NCBI RefSeq assembly: GCF_900102895.1
Contig: NZ_FNGD01000006.1
Location: forward strand, 230,645 to 294,644
Direction: 5' to 3'
From: Arthrobacter sp. ov407
GTDB taxonomy: Bacteria > Actinomycetota > Actinomycetes > Actinomycetales > Micrococcaceae
DNA length: 64,000 nucleotides
Shown here: in pieces, positions 1 through 8,695 of the stretch
Layout of the letters: every line of letters starts with the position of its first letter
How positions within the stretch are numbered: position 1 is the stretch's first letter
Made by a program: the position numbers and the translations under genes
The notes under the pieces: model-generated
Told to the model about the DNA's origin: nothing
What the model saw: only the letters and a program-made list of their open reading frames with translations
Database searches by the model: none

Positions 1-666
1 GATCCGCAGGGTAGGTCCGAGCGGGCGGGGCTCCCGGTAAGGGAAGCGCTCCAGCTCCAGGCCGTTGCGCACCAGGTGGAGCCGGGACGTCGAGCCCGGG
101 AAGCGGCGGCGCAGGTAGCGCATGTTGTACTGGCTGATGGTGACGGCGTGGTGGGCCTGCTCGAGCTTGAGCCGCAGATCGTCGTCGCGGACCGATTCAT
201 GGAAGATATCCACCGCGTGGGCCGTAAACGAGAAGGGGATGCCGGTAATGAAGGACGCCAGCCGGGCGACCGTCGTGGCGCCCGAGGCGAAGTGGACGTG
301 CATGTGCCGGATGTTCCGGCCCTGCAAGGCGGTGGCCAGGTTGATGGCCTGGACGGCTTCGTCCGCCGTGGCGGCGGCGAGTTCGGCGAAATTCAGGCCA
401 AGGGCGGCCGTGAGCCCCGCCTCCTCGGCCAGCTGGAGGGACTCCCACAGGGCCACCGTCTTGATGGGGCGGTCAATGTAGGTCACCGGTGCCTGGACCC
501 GGGCGAGCTCGGGGTGGAACCGGGCGTCGTTGGTGGGCAGGAGCGAGAAGATCTCGATCCGGTCCCCCGCCCTTTCGCGGGCCAGGATTTCCGCAACGAT
601 GAACGTTTCGGAGAATCGCGGATACATCTTGAGGACGTAGGCGGTCCCCGGTTCAGACGGCGACAC
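1..666 (-). CDS. Glycosyltransferase family 4, N-terminal part (runs off left edge)
   Basis: The first 222 codons of a glycosyltransferase are read on the minus strand; the C-terminal part lies outside the window. The start (AYVLKMYPRFSETFI, then VAEILARERAGDRIEIFSL) is the typical opening of WcaL/AmsK-like GT4 enzymes that build exopolysaccharide or glycolipid sugars. The HVHFASG segment is also typical of the GT-B N-terminal Rossmann domain. I chose the GTG at 666 because it overlaps the stop of the upstream gene, which indicates translational coupling. The neighbour upstream is another glycosyltransferase, so the pair probably acts on the same cell-surface glycan. Donor and acceptor cannot be read from the sequence. 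Confidence 0.8.
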   Translation of the reverse strand, partial: MSPSEPGTAYVLKMYPRFSETFIVAEILARERAGDRIEIFSLLPTNDARFHPELARVQAPVTYIDRPIKTVALWESLQLAEEAGLTAALGLNFAELAAATADEAVQAINLATALQGRNIRHMHVHFASGATTVARLASFITGIPFSFTAHAVDIFHESVRDDDLRLKLEQAHHAVTISQYNMRYLRRRFPGSTSRLHLVRNGLELERFPYREPRPLGPTLRI

Positions 667-1924
667 GGCTGGCCCCTCCCTTCGCACGGGCGGCTCCGCG
701 TCCGTTGGACCGGAACTGATCTGCACTGATCAGATCGGAATTGGCCTGTTCGGGACTGATCTGATCGGAATCGGCCTGTGGCTGCAGCAGCTCGGCGGCA
801 AGCTGCGGAACCCGGACCAGCCCGTCGAGGACGGCGCGACGGCGGTCCACGGTGGTGCCGAGGCGGGCGGCCAGCCATCCGGCCAGGATCTCGGGGGTCA
901 GCGTGCCGATGGCGTGTTGCTCCAGGTAACCCGCATCGGCCAGGGACTCCGCCCGGATCCGCTGCTCGGCGCGCGACTGAACGCGGGGCACAATCAGCGC
1001 GGGGACGGAGGTGCTCAAGATCTCGCACACCGTGTTGTAGCCGCCCATGGCGACGACGGCGCCGGCGTGCCGGATGTGGAACACGGTGTCCTCCACTGCG
1101 GAGACCACTTTGACGTTGGGGCGGGCCTGCTGCCGGAGGTCGTTGAACTGCTCGGCGGGCATCTGCGGTCCGGCGACCACCAGGTGTCCCAGCCCGTCCG
1201 GGACCGGCGCGGCGACGGCGATACTGGCCAGGGCATAGCCGTCCGAGCCTCCGCCGACCGTCGTCATGCAGTACGGGCCTGGCATGCAGCTGGTGCCGGA
1301 AACCGAAGGGCGCCCGTCGGCGAGGTAGCCCGTGTACCGGATGAGCTTTCGGAGGGCGAACGGTATTTCGCCGGCGGCCACGGGATCGTGGATGGCGGGA
1401 TCGCCGTAGACCCAGATGGCATCGAACAGGGCCTTGACCACGCGGGGGCCGCCCACCTTGGCCCATTCGCTGAGGGCCGCGGCGGGCGAATCAAGGACCT
1501 CGCGGAGGCCCAGCACCACGCGCACGGGCCCGGCGGTGCGGGCGCGGCGCAAGGCTGTTTCGAGTTCGCCATGAACGCCCGTGGCGTGCCGGTCCACCAC
1601 CACCAGATGGGGGGAGAACCCGGCCAGCGTTGCCTGCAGCAGCCTCGCCCGCAACGGCACGAGCTCATTCATAGGCAACGCCAGATTCCGGGCCAGGTAG
1701 CCCGCCGACCCCTTCGCCACGCCGGGAAGGAGCACCCAGTCCCACCCCTCGGGCAGCCTGAACGCCGGGGCCAAGGCTGTGCCGGTGATGAGGATTCCGG
1801 TGACAGGGCGGCCGATCAGCCCGGGAAGCTGATTGTTCAGCGCATGGGCCAGCGCCAAGTTCCGGCGTACATGTCCCAGGCCCACTGAATCATGTGAGTA
1901 CAGCACGATCCGCATTGGCTCCAC
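653..1924 (-). CDS. MurG-like glycosyltransferase (GT28 C-terminal-type)
   Basis: A protein of about 423 residues opening MRIVLYSHDSVGLGHVRRN, the glycine-rich first strand and loop of GT-B enzymes. Near the C-terminus GAVVAMGGYNTVCEIL resembles the UDP-sugar binding region of MurG/GT28 proteins. I prefer the GTG at 1924 because GGAGG lies 7 nt upstream; the ATG three codons later is possible. The 3' end overlaps the start of the next glycosyltransferase, so the two are co-transcribed. The last 40 residues are low complexity and contain a 30-nt (10-codon) imperfect tandem repeat at 725-784. Substrate unknown. Confidence 0.75.
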   Translation of the reverse strand: MEPMRIVLYSHDSVGLGHVRRNLALAHALNNQLPGLIGRPVTGILITGTALAPAFRLPEGWDWVLLPGVAKGSAGYLARNLALPMNELVPLRARLLQATLAGFSPHLVVVDRHATGVHGELETALRRARTAGPVRVVLGLREVLDSPAAALSEWAKVGGPRVVKALFDAIWVYGDPAIHDPVAAGEIPFALRKLIRYTGYLADGRPSVSGTSCMPGPYCMTTVGGGSDGYALASIAVAAPVPDGLGHLVVAGPQMPAEQFNDLRQQARPNVKVVSAVEDTVFHIRHAGAVVAMGGYNTVCEILSTSVPALIVPRVQSRAEQRIRAESLADAGYLEQHAIGTLTPEILAGWLAARLGTTVDRRRAVLDGLVRVPQLAAELLQPQADSDQISPEQANSDLISADQFRSNGRGAARAKGGASRVAV

Positions 1925-2135
1925 GGTAAATCCTCCCCCGGCCCCCGGTGTTCCCGGACACGGCTGCGATAGCAACAGTGGCCGGGGCCGGCGCTGTCTG
2001 ATGATAGTCATCAGCCTGCTCCCCAAGAGTGAGGGCGGGATGAGGAGAAGATGAAGGATTTCTCAGCCAAGGCCCGCATTTGCGGATCGGCCGTTAATAA
2101 AGGGCAGGCAAGGTAATGCCAGCCGGCGGCCCAGT

Positions 2136-3677
2136 TCAGACGCGGACGCTGGTGGACTGCAGCGGGATCCGGATCAGGAACGTGGCCCCGTGTCCGTATT
2201 CGGATTCCACGGTGGCCACGCCCCCGTGGGCCTGGGCGATTGCGGAAACGATTGCGAGGCCCAGTCCCGAGCCTTGCATGCCGCGGCCCGTGTGCGCCCG
2301 GCCGAACCGTTCGAAGATCCGTTGCTGGTCTTGGGCAGCGATGCCTATCCCGTCATCGCGCACCCACAGCACGAGGGTGTCCTGCGTGGGCAGCGGGGTG
2401 CTGTCGTCCGCCGTCGGGCGCTCAATCCGGGAACCGAGCGCGATCGTGGAGGACTCCCCGGTGTATTTGACGGCGTTCGCGGCGAGCTGGACCAGGGCCT
2501 GGGTGAGGCGCTGCGGATCCGCCTCGACCACGTAGTCGGCCCGCTCATCGATCTGCCAGTGGCGGTCGGCCAGGACGTGCACTTTCTCCATGACCTGATC
2601 CAGGAGCTCCGGGATCCGGACGGGTTCCCGCCGGATGAAGCCGGGGTCGCCGGAGTTGGCGAGCAGCAGGAGGTCGTCCACCAGACGCTGCATCCGGTCC
2701 ACCTCGTCCAGCAGCACGTCCCTGGTGGCAATGACATCGTCCGGATCATCGACCGTTACGAGTTCGAGGTGACCGCGGAGAATCGTCAGCGGGGTCCGCA
2801 GTTCATGGCCGGCGTCGTCCAGGAACTGCTGCTGCTGCTGGGCGCCCTCATCGAGCCTTTCCAGCATGGTGTTGAAGGTCTTGGCAAGCAGGGTGACGTC
2901 GTCCTCACCCTTGCGCACCTCCACCCGCTGCGTGAGGTCCTCCGGGCCTACCGCCCGGGAAGTCTCGCGCATACGCCGGAGCGGATCGAGCAACCGGCCG
3001 GCAACCACACTGCCGATCACCGCGGCCGCCAGGAGCATGCCGAGGGCCACCAGCGCATACGTCCGGACCGAACTGGTGTTGTGCTCGCGCTGGTCGCCGG
3101 CGTCCCGGCCCACCAGGAAAAATGTTCCGGGGACGCCCCTCATCGGCAGCACCACAGTCCTGAGCGGGCGGCCGTTCGAGTTCAGCTCGCCGAAGGACGC
3201 GCCCGCCGGATTCCTGAGCTGGGCGGCATCGGCGAACATGCTGTTGTCCAGGAGGTGGGCATCACCGTTGCCCTCAACGGTCCATGCCACGCGCCCGTCC
3301 ACGATCCCGGCCATGACCTCGTTGTTGCGCGGCTCGATATCCTCCGCGGCCTCGTGAAGTGCACTGATGTACGTCCTGTTGGCATAGTCACCGGACGTTT
3401 TCTTCTTGGTCTGGACGAGCTTAACCACGGCGTTGGCCCTGTCCAGCAGCGTCTGGTCGATCCTGGCATCGGATTCCTGGAACTGGACCGCGAACGTGAC
3501 CATCCCCGCGGTGACCACTCCGGCGAGCATCATGCCCAGCATGGCGGCCACCACCCGGAAACGCACCGAGTGGATCTTAGCGCCCCAGCCGGACGGGTCC
3601 TGGGTGTCCGCCGCAGGGGAGGCAGCCTCGGCTGCGGCTTGGCCGTCCCCGCTGGGATGTTCATCCAAGGTGGCCAC
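2136..3677 (-). CDS. Sensor histidine kinase, OmpR-partner type
   Basis: Membrane histidine kinase of 513 residues. In order: a cytoplasmic N-terminal tail, a membrane segment near residues 43-63, an extracellular sensor region to about 205, a second membrane segment, HAMP (about 230-280), a HisKA domain with the phosphoacceptor in AGHELRTPL (His 291), and a HATPase_c domain with DDGIGI and GSGLGLAIV boxes near the C-terminus. GTG start at 3677 follows AAAGGAA. It lies 54 bp downstream of the response regulator and is surely its partner. A QQQQQ run precedes the His box. The sensed signal cannot be inferred. Confidence 0.93.
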   Translation of the reverse strand: MATLDEHPSGDGQAAAEAASPAADTQDPSGWGAKIHSVRFRVVAAMLGMMLAGVVTAGMVTFAVQFQESDARIDQTLLDRANAVVKLVQTKKKTSGDYANRTYISALHEAAEDIEPRNNEVMAGIVDGRVAWTVEGNGDAHLLDNSMFADAAQLRNPAGASFGELNSNGRPLRTVVLPMRGVPGTFFLVGRDAGDQREHNTSSVRTYALVALGMLLAAAVIGSVVAGRLLDPLRRMRETSRAVGPEDLTQRVEVRKGEDDVTLLAKTFNTMLERLDEGAQQQQQFLDDAGHELRTPLTILRGHLELVTVDDPDDVIATRDVLLDEVDRMQRLVDDLLLLANSGDPGFIRREPVRIPELLDQVMEKVHVLADRHWQIDERADYVVEADPQRLTQALVQLAANAVKYTGESSTIALGSRIERPTADDSTPLPTQDTLVLWVRDDGIGIAAQDQQRIFERFGRAHTGRGMQGSGLGLAIVSAIAQAHGGVATVESEYGHGATFLIRIPLQSTSVRV

Positions 3678-3731
3678 TCGATTCCTTTCCTTTGACGATC
3701 AACTGGCCGTGCAGTGTTTCGCAGAGTTTGC

Positions 3732-4397
3732 CTAGCTGAGGCGGTACCCGGCGCCTCGGGTGGTGAGGATGCGGTCGGCGCCGAGTTTCATCCGCAATTG
3801 GCGCACGTACACGTCCACCACGTTGGACGTGCCGTCGAAGTCATAGCCCCAGACGTGGCTGAGCAGTTGCTGCCGGCTCAGGACCTGCCCGGGGTGGAGC
3901 AGGAACATTTCCACCAAGGCGAATTCGCGGGCGGAGAGCTCCACCATCCGGCCGTCGACGCTGACCGTGTGGGTGAGCAGGTTCAGCTCCAGTTGCCCGT
4001 AGCGCATCACGCTTCCCGCCAAAACATCGCCGGTGTCCCCCTTGCGTATCCGGGCCCGGATGCGGGCCACGAGTTCCTCAAAGTGGAACGGCTTGACGAT
4101 GTAGTCGTCGGCGCCGCCCTCCAGCGCTGCGACGGTGTCGGTGGACGAACCACGGGCCGTGAGGACAATGACAGGGATGCCCACCTGGCTGCGGCGCAAT
4201 GCCGCCAGGACGGCGTAGCCGTCCAGGCGGGGGAGGCCGATATCGAGAAGCAGGAGATCGAACTCGCCGCTTGATGCGTAGTCCACGGCTGTGACGCCGT
4301 CGCCGACCACGGTGGGCGCGAAGCCGGCGGCACGCAGGCCCTTTTCGATGAAGCGGGAGATGCGTTCTTCGTCTTCTGCGATGAGGATGCGGATCAA
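3732..4397 (-). CDS. OmpR/PhoB-family response regulator
   Basis: 221 residues: an N-terminal receiver domain with acidic pocket (E8, D9), phosphoacceptor D52 (LLLLDIGLP), the conserved Lys in YIVKPFHF, then a C-terminal winged-helix DNA-binding domain ending RILTTRGAGYRLS. It is first in a two-gene operon with the histidine kinase downstream. On phosphorylation it should bind DNA and regulate transcription. No clear direct-repeat binding site was recognised upstream, so its targets are unknown. Confidence 0.95.
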   Translation of the reverse strand: MIRILIAEDEERISRFIEKGLRAAGFAPTVVGDGVTAVDYASSGEFDLLLLDIGLPRLDGYAVLAALRRSQVGIPVIVLTARGSSTDTVAALEGGADDYIVKPFHFEELVARIRARIRKGDTGDVLAGSVMRYGQLELNLLTHTVSVDGRMVELSAREFALVEMFLLHPGQVLSRQQLLSHVWGYDFDGTSNVVDVYVRQLRMKLGADRILTTRGAGYRLS

Positions 4398-4883
4398 GGT
4401 GACTCCCTGGAAAAAGCCCGGATCCGGGAGTTCCCCGTGGGCCGCGCGTCGGCGCGGGCCTTATTCGCGGGATCCTGGCTTGCCCCAATACTGCGGCGTC
4501 TCCTGCATACGAGCCGGGAGGAAATCCGAGGCCCAGCTGCCTCGATCTGCCCGGAGTGCGGGCGGGTTCCGGGCCCCCCGTGTGGGGCCCGCGGTTTGGG
4601 CGGCGCGTTCCGGTCAGGGCGGCGCGGCGGGCCGTGCGGGACCGGAGGTCCCGGCTTCAGCGGGACGGCAGGTTCGTGATTCAGAAGGAATGGACATCTT
4701 GTGCTCCTCCAGAGGACCGCCCGTCAGCGTGGGGTACCATCGGGCAGCTGCGGCTGAGACTATTCCCGCTTCTTTCATCCTGCCCCCGTAATGGAGCGGG
4801 CGCTACCTTTGATCGGTTGATTTTCAGACTATTAACAGCTGGCAAACAACGGCACACTATTACTGCCTCAGTTACGGCCCGTG
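4398..4883. other. Non-coding stretch, nothing recognised
   Basis: About 490 bases between the response regulator (upstream side) and the 3' end of the serine hydrolase. The left part is extremely GC-rich. The part from about 4790 to 4870 is AT-richer and might hold promoter elements. Open frames here have no coding character. I see no RNA gene or clear terminator. Confidence 0.5.
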
Positions 4884-5801
4884 TTACCGCCCGAACAGGG
4901 CCCCGGTGAGCTGGTGAGTCAGGTCGTGGATGAGGTCCAGGCGGTCCGCGCTGTCGGCGTCGTCCGGGCCCCACGTGTAGATGACCACCGCGTAGGAGCG
5001 GTCGCCGGCGCTGAGCAGCGCGGCGTCGTGCACGTAGCCCTGCACCACGCCGTACTTGTGGTGGACCGTGATGCCGGGGGCGAGCGCCGCCGGGATGAGG
5101 GCCTCGTCATTGGTGTGCTGCATGTAGCCCAGCAGCTCCGCGGTGTGACCGGGGTTGAGCAGCTTGCCCGTGGCGAGTTGCGTCAGGAGCCGCGCCATGT
5201 CCGGCGGCGCGATGAGGTTTTTCTCGGGGTCGTACGTGATGCCGAGCGTGGCGGCGTAGGCGGTGAGGTTGGGGTAGCCGATGTCCTGCATCAGCAGGAG
5301 CCACGCGTCGTTGTTGCTGGCGTTGATCATGGCCTTGAGCTGGAACGCGGCGTTGAACGCGCCCAGGGGAGTGTCGAGCGACTTATCGCCGATTTCCACG
5401 AGGTGGTAGTACGCGGCGGCGGTCAGGACCTTCGCGGTACTCGCCGCCGTGTACGGTTTCACGTCGCCGTAGCTCTGCAGCTGACCGTCGCGGGTGTCCA
5501 TCACGGCGACGCCGATCCTGTGGCCGGGGTGTTCGCCGATGATCCCCTGGATCTCGGCGGGGAGGTCGACGGCGGCGGGCGGCGGGGCCGCCGGGGCAGA
5601 CTCGCGCTGCGCCTGCTGGTGCGCGACGGTCAGGAAGCTATTGGTCAGGAAGTCGCTGGTCCGGCCACCGCCCGCTGACGGGACGGTGCGGATGGCGCCG
5701 AGGACCACGACGGCGGCCAGCACCAGCGCGGCGGCGGCCCAGACCAAGGCCAGGTTCCTGCGGTGGGTGGGAGCGGCCGGCCGGGGGCCCGGATTCGTCA
5801 T
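4884..5801 (-). CDS. Secreted serine hydrolase, class A beta-lactamase-like fold
   Basis: 305 residues with one N-terminal membrane/signal segment (about residues 17-37) followed by a Pro/Ala-rich linker and a penicillin-binding/beta-lactamase-type domain. The active-site tetrad STAK is at S121-K124 in YTAASTAKVL. A SxN-like motif appears in INASNND, and KYG stands where KTG is expected. This set is typical of actinobacterial 'serine hydrolase' proteins related to class A beta-lactamases that are not proven to hydrolyse beta-lactams. A peptidoglycan-related role or D,D-peptidase-like activity is possible. Single gene, convergent with nothing nearby. Confidence 0.8.
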   Translation of the reverse strand: MTNPGPRPAAPTHRRNLALVWAAAALVLAAVVVLGAIRTVPSAGGGRTSDFLTNSFLTVAHQQAQRESAPAAPPPAAVDLPAEIQGIIGEHPGHRIGVAVMDTRDGQLQSYGDVKPYTAASTAKVLTAAAYYHLVEIGDKSLDTPLGAFNAAFQLKAMINASNNDAWLLLMQDIGYPNLTAYAATLGITYDPEKNLIAPPDMARLLTQLATGKLLNPGHTAELLGYMQHTNDEALIPAALAPGITVHHKYGVVQGYVHDAALLSAGDRSYAVVIYTWGPDDADSADRLDLIHDLTHQLTGALFGR

Positions 5802-5936
5802 ATACGTGGGCCTTCCGGACTCGACTGGGTGGTGCCTCCGACGTTAGGCCGGGCCACGGGCAAAATCCACGGAGCGCGCGGGGCGCGCCCAAAGTCGGGC
5901 AATAATCCCGCATGCTGGTCAACTACGCTGGCACTC

Positions 5937-6857
5937 ATGAGCCGGAAAATTACCGTCAGCCTGCCGGACGCCTCGTTGCGAAAATACGTTCAGCCGCACC
6001 CGGACGTCACCATCCTGGAGTGGGACCTGGCCGGTGCGCCGCCCCTGCCGCGGATCGACATCGTGGTGCCGCCCTACATGGGTGGCCCGCAGGTCCTGCA
6101 GGGCCTGGCACAGGTGGACACAGCCCTGGTGCAGAGCCAGTCGATCGGATACGACGGCGTGGCAGAGTTCCTGCCTTCCGGAATGGTCTTCGCCAACGCG
6201 TCCGGCGTGCACGAGACCTCCACCGCGGAGCTGGCACTCGCCCTGATCCTGGCCAGCCAGCGCGAATTGCCCCGTCTGATCCAGAACCAGCAGGAGGGCC
6301 GCTGGGATCCCAGGCCCACCGCCAGCCTGGCCGATCGCCGCGTCCTGATTGTTGGCTACGGCGGGGTGGGCAAGGCGATCGAGGACCGGCTCCAGCCGTT
6401 CGAGATCAGCGTGACCCGGGTGGCCAGCAGGGAACGCACGGATGAGCGCGGCCGTATCCACGGCATTGCGGAACTCCCTGCGCTGCTGCCCGGGCACGAC
6501 ATTGTGGTGGTGGGAGTTCCGCTCAGCGACTCCACCCGGCACCTGATTGATGACGCCTTCCTCGCGGCAATGCCCGACGGCGCTCTGCTGGTGAACGTGT
6601 CCCGCGGCCCGGTAGCGGACACCGACGCCCTGGTCCGGCACACTGGCTCCGGACGCATCCGCGCCGCGCTTGACGTCACCGATCCCGAGCCCCTGCCGCA
6701 GGATCACCCGCTGTGGCGGACCCGGGGCGTCATCATCAGCCCGCATGTGGGCGGGGCGAGCTCGGCGATGCGCCCCCGGATGGGCCGCCTGCTGCAGCGG
6801 CAGATCGAGCTCATGTTGGCAGGCGAGCCGCCGGCCAACGTGGTGCTGAACGGCTGA
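5937..6857 (+). CDS. D-isomer-specific 2-hydroxyacid dehydrogenase
   Basis: 306 residues from the ATG at 5937 (MSRKITVSLPDASL). The NAD(P)-binding Rossmann motif VGYGGVGKAIEDR lies in the middle. The catalytic set of the family is visible: Arg in NVSRGPV, the acidic residue in DVTDPEPLP, and His in ISPHVGG. The enzyme reduces or oxidises a 2-hydroxy/2-keto acid; the exact substrate (glyoxylate, hydroxypyruvate, phosphoglycerate-like) cannot be set from sequence. It is transcribed alone, divergent from the serine hydrolase with only 135 bp between them. Confidence 0.88.
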   Translation: MSRKITVSLPDASLRKYVQPHPDVTILEWDLAGAPPLPRIDIVVPPYMGGPQVLQGLAQVDTALVQSQSIGYDGVAEFLPSGMVFANASGVHETSTAELALALILASQRELPRLIQNQQEGRWDPRPTASLADRRVLIVGYGGVGKAIEDRLQPFEISVTRVASRERTDERGRIHGIAELPALLPGHDIVVVGVPLSDSTRHLIDDAFLAAMPDGALLVNVSRGPVADTDALVRHTGSGRIRAALDVTDPEPLPQDHPLWRTRGVIISPHVGGASSAMRPRMGRLLQRQIELMLAGEPPANVVLNG

Positions 6858-6907
6858 GGCTGAACGGCCGGGAAGTTGAACGGCCGGCCGGTTGGCAGCG
6901 CGGCCGG

Positions 6908-7288
6908 CTACGAGGGCGCGGGTGAGTCGCCCGTCCCGGCGGTGTCCACCACGCAGAACCTGTTGCCTTCCGGATCGGCGAGGATCACGTAGTCGGCGTC
7001 GGCCGGCTGTTTGCTCCATTCCACCCGAGTGGCGCCCAGGGCCAGGAGCCGCTGCACCTCGGCGTCCTGCTGGTCTGTGTACAGGTCCAGATGTAGGCGC
7101 GGGGGGATCTGGACGGCCGCGGGGACGCGGTCCAGGGAGATGCACGTACCTTTACCGCCCGGCGGCTGCAGGATGACAAAGTCGCCGTCGGGCGCGTACC
7201 GCGGCTCGTAGCCCAGGGCGGCCTGCCAGAAACTCATCTGGCGTTCGAGGTTGTCCACCCGGATCACGATCGAGCCAATGCTCAGCAT
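6908..7288 (-). CDS. VOC-family (glyoxalase-like) protein
   Basis: A small single-domain protein of about 126 residues, starting MLSIGSIVIRVDNLERQMSF. It has the paired beta-alpha-beta-beta-beta modules of the vicinal oxygen chelate fold and ends LADPEGNRFCVV, a hallmark of glyoxalase/bleomycin-resistance-like proteins. I prefer the ATG at 7288 over an upstream start at 7342 because the homologous region begins there. Function is probably metal-dependent or ligand-binding, but the substrate is unknown. Confidence 0.8.
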   Translation of the reverse strand: MLSIGSIVIRVDNLERQMSFWQAALGYEPRYAPDGDFVILQPPGGKGTCISLDRVPAAVQIPPRLHLDLYTDQQDAEVQRLLALGATRVEWSKQPADADYVILADPEGNRFCVVDTAGTGDSPAPS

Positions 7289-7352
7289 CCGCCTCAAGCT
7301 ACACCTCGGTGAACTCTCCGGCAAGCAAGCTCTGCCCGGCAAGCAAGACTCG

Positions 7353-8534
7353 CTAGTCGCTGTTTACGACCGCCAGGTCGGGGGCCGGGCGGTCGCGAAC
7401 GCCCAGCTTCGTGAGCGCGAGCGGGCCAAGGACGGTTCCGCTGAGGATGATGCCCGCGAAGATCAAGCACGACAGCTGCCACGATCCGCCGTCGTACAGC
7501 AGACCCGCCAGCAACGACCCCGCTGCTGCACCGAGCATCTCGGAGTTGGTCAGCAGGCTCAGGCCGCGGCCAACCCGGTGCCCGTTCACCTCGGCCACGA
7601 CCGCCCGTTGGATCGGCAGCAAGATTGCCCAAGAGGCACTCGTCAGCACCCACAGCGAGGCGATCACGAGCGGACTGGGCGAGAACGCGAGACCGGTCGC
7701 CGTCAGTGCCGACGCGACGGACGCGATGATGTATCCCGTGCGCCGGCCCCGCCGTTCGACGAACCGGTGCAGCACGCGGGGCAGAGTCGTGAGCGCGATG
7801 CCTCCGGGCAGGTAGATGAGTGCAATCTGGTAGACCTCGAGCTCGAGCGCCTTCTGCAGGTGCAGCAGCAGAAGCAGCGACACGCCCGCCTCGGCGACTG
7901 CGGTCACCATTGCGATCAGCAGCAGCGGGGCGAGGCGCTTTCCATCGCCACGGATCCCACCCGGCGGCTGCTCCTGCGGTGGCTCCAGGAATCTTGGCAC
8001 CCGGAACAGCAGGACCGCCGCGGCGATGCAGGCAACGGCGAGGGTCCCGAAGACCCCGCTGAAGCCGATCAGCGGCAGGAGCACCATCGCTGGAATCCAG
8101 AAGAACCACGATCCGAGTGCTTCGGACGACAACAGCCCGGCCAAGGAGCCGGAGTCGCGATCAAGGGACTCGGCCGCGATCGCCCGGACCGCGATCCAAA
8201 AGAATGCGCCGCCCACGCCGCTCACGACCGCAGCGGCGAAGGCAAGGGGGAGCGACGTCGCGAGGGCGTAGCCGATGCAGCTGACCGCGTAAAGCGCGGC
8301 TCCGGCCGCAGCCACGTTCGTTCGCACCCGAGTGTCGACCAGCCAGCCGGAAATCGGACGTGCGATCACCGAGACGACGAGCTCGACGGCGACGAGGGCG
8401 CCGATCGCGCTTGGTGCGATACCCAGCTCGGTGCCGCCCCAGAGCGGGATAAGGAAGTCCAGCAATTCCGCCGACCCTCCGATCAGCGTCGCGGCAGTGC
8501 CAGCTGCTTGCCTTCGATCCGGCTGAGTCCCCAT
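7353..8534 (-). CDS. Major facilitator superfamily transporter
   Basis: 393 residues, almost entirely hydrophobic with about 12 predicted membrane spans and an MFS-type loop between helices 2 and 3 (ISGWLVDTRVRTN). A short positively charged loop near residues 205-215 splits the two six-helix halves. It is likely a drug or metabolite efflux permease, but nothing in the sequence gives the substrate. It is divergent from the ABC exporter genes to its right with about 160 bp between them. Confidence 0.85.
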   Translation of the reverse strand: MGTQPDRRQAAGTAATLIGGSAELLDFLIPLWGGTELGIAPSAIGALVAVELVVSVIARPISGWLVDTRVRTNVAAAGAALYAVSCIGYALATSLPLAFAAAVVSGVGGAFFWIAVRAIAAESLDRDSGSLAGLLSSEALGSWFFWIPAMVLLPLIGFSGVFGTLAVACIAAAVLLFRVPRFLEPPQEQPPGGIRGDGKRLAPLLLIAMVTAVAEAGVSLLLLLHLQKALELEVYQIALIYLPGGIALTTLPRVLHRFVERRGRRTGYIIASVASALTATGLAFSPSPLVIASLWVLTSASWAILLPIQRAVVAEVNGHRVGRGLSLLTNSEMLGAAAGSLLAGLLYDGGSWQLSCLIFAGIILSGTVLGPLALTKLGVRDRPAPDLAVVNSD

Positions 8535-8695
8535 GCCCGGATCCTATGTGAAGATTGGCGAATCACCCGCGCGTTTCCATCCGTCGGGCACGTCGCAACG
8601 GCGAATGGAATAACTGAGAGGAACCCAGCCAGCTCCCGGCCGCCGGACGTAGACTGACCTTCATTAGTGCCCGTGACGCGTGAAGTGGAGACCGG

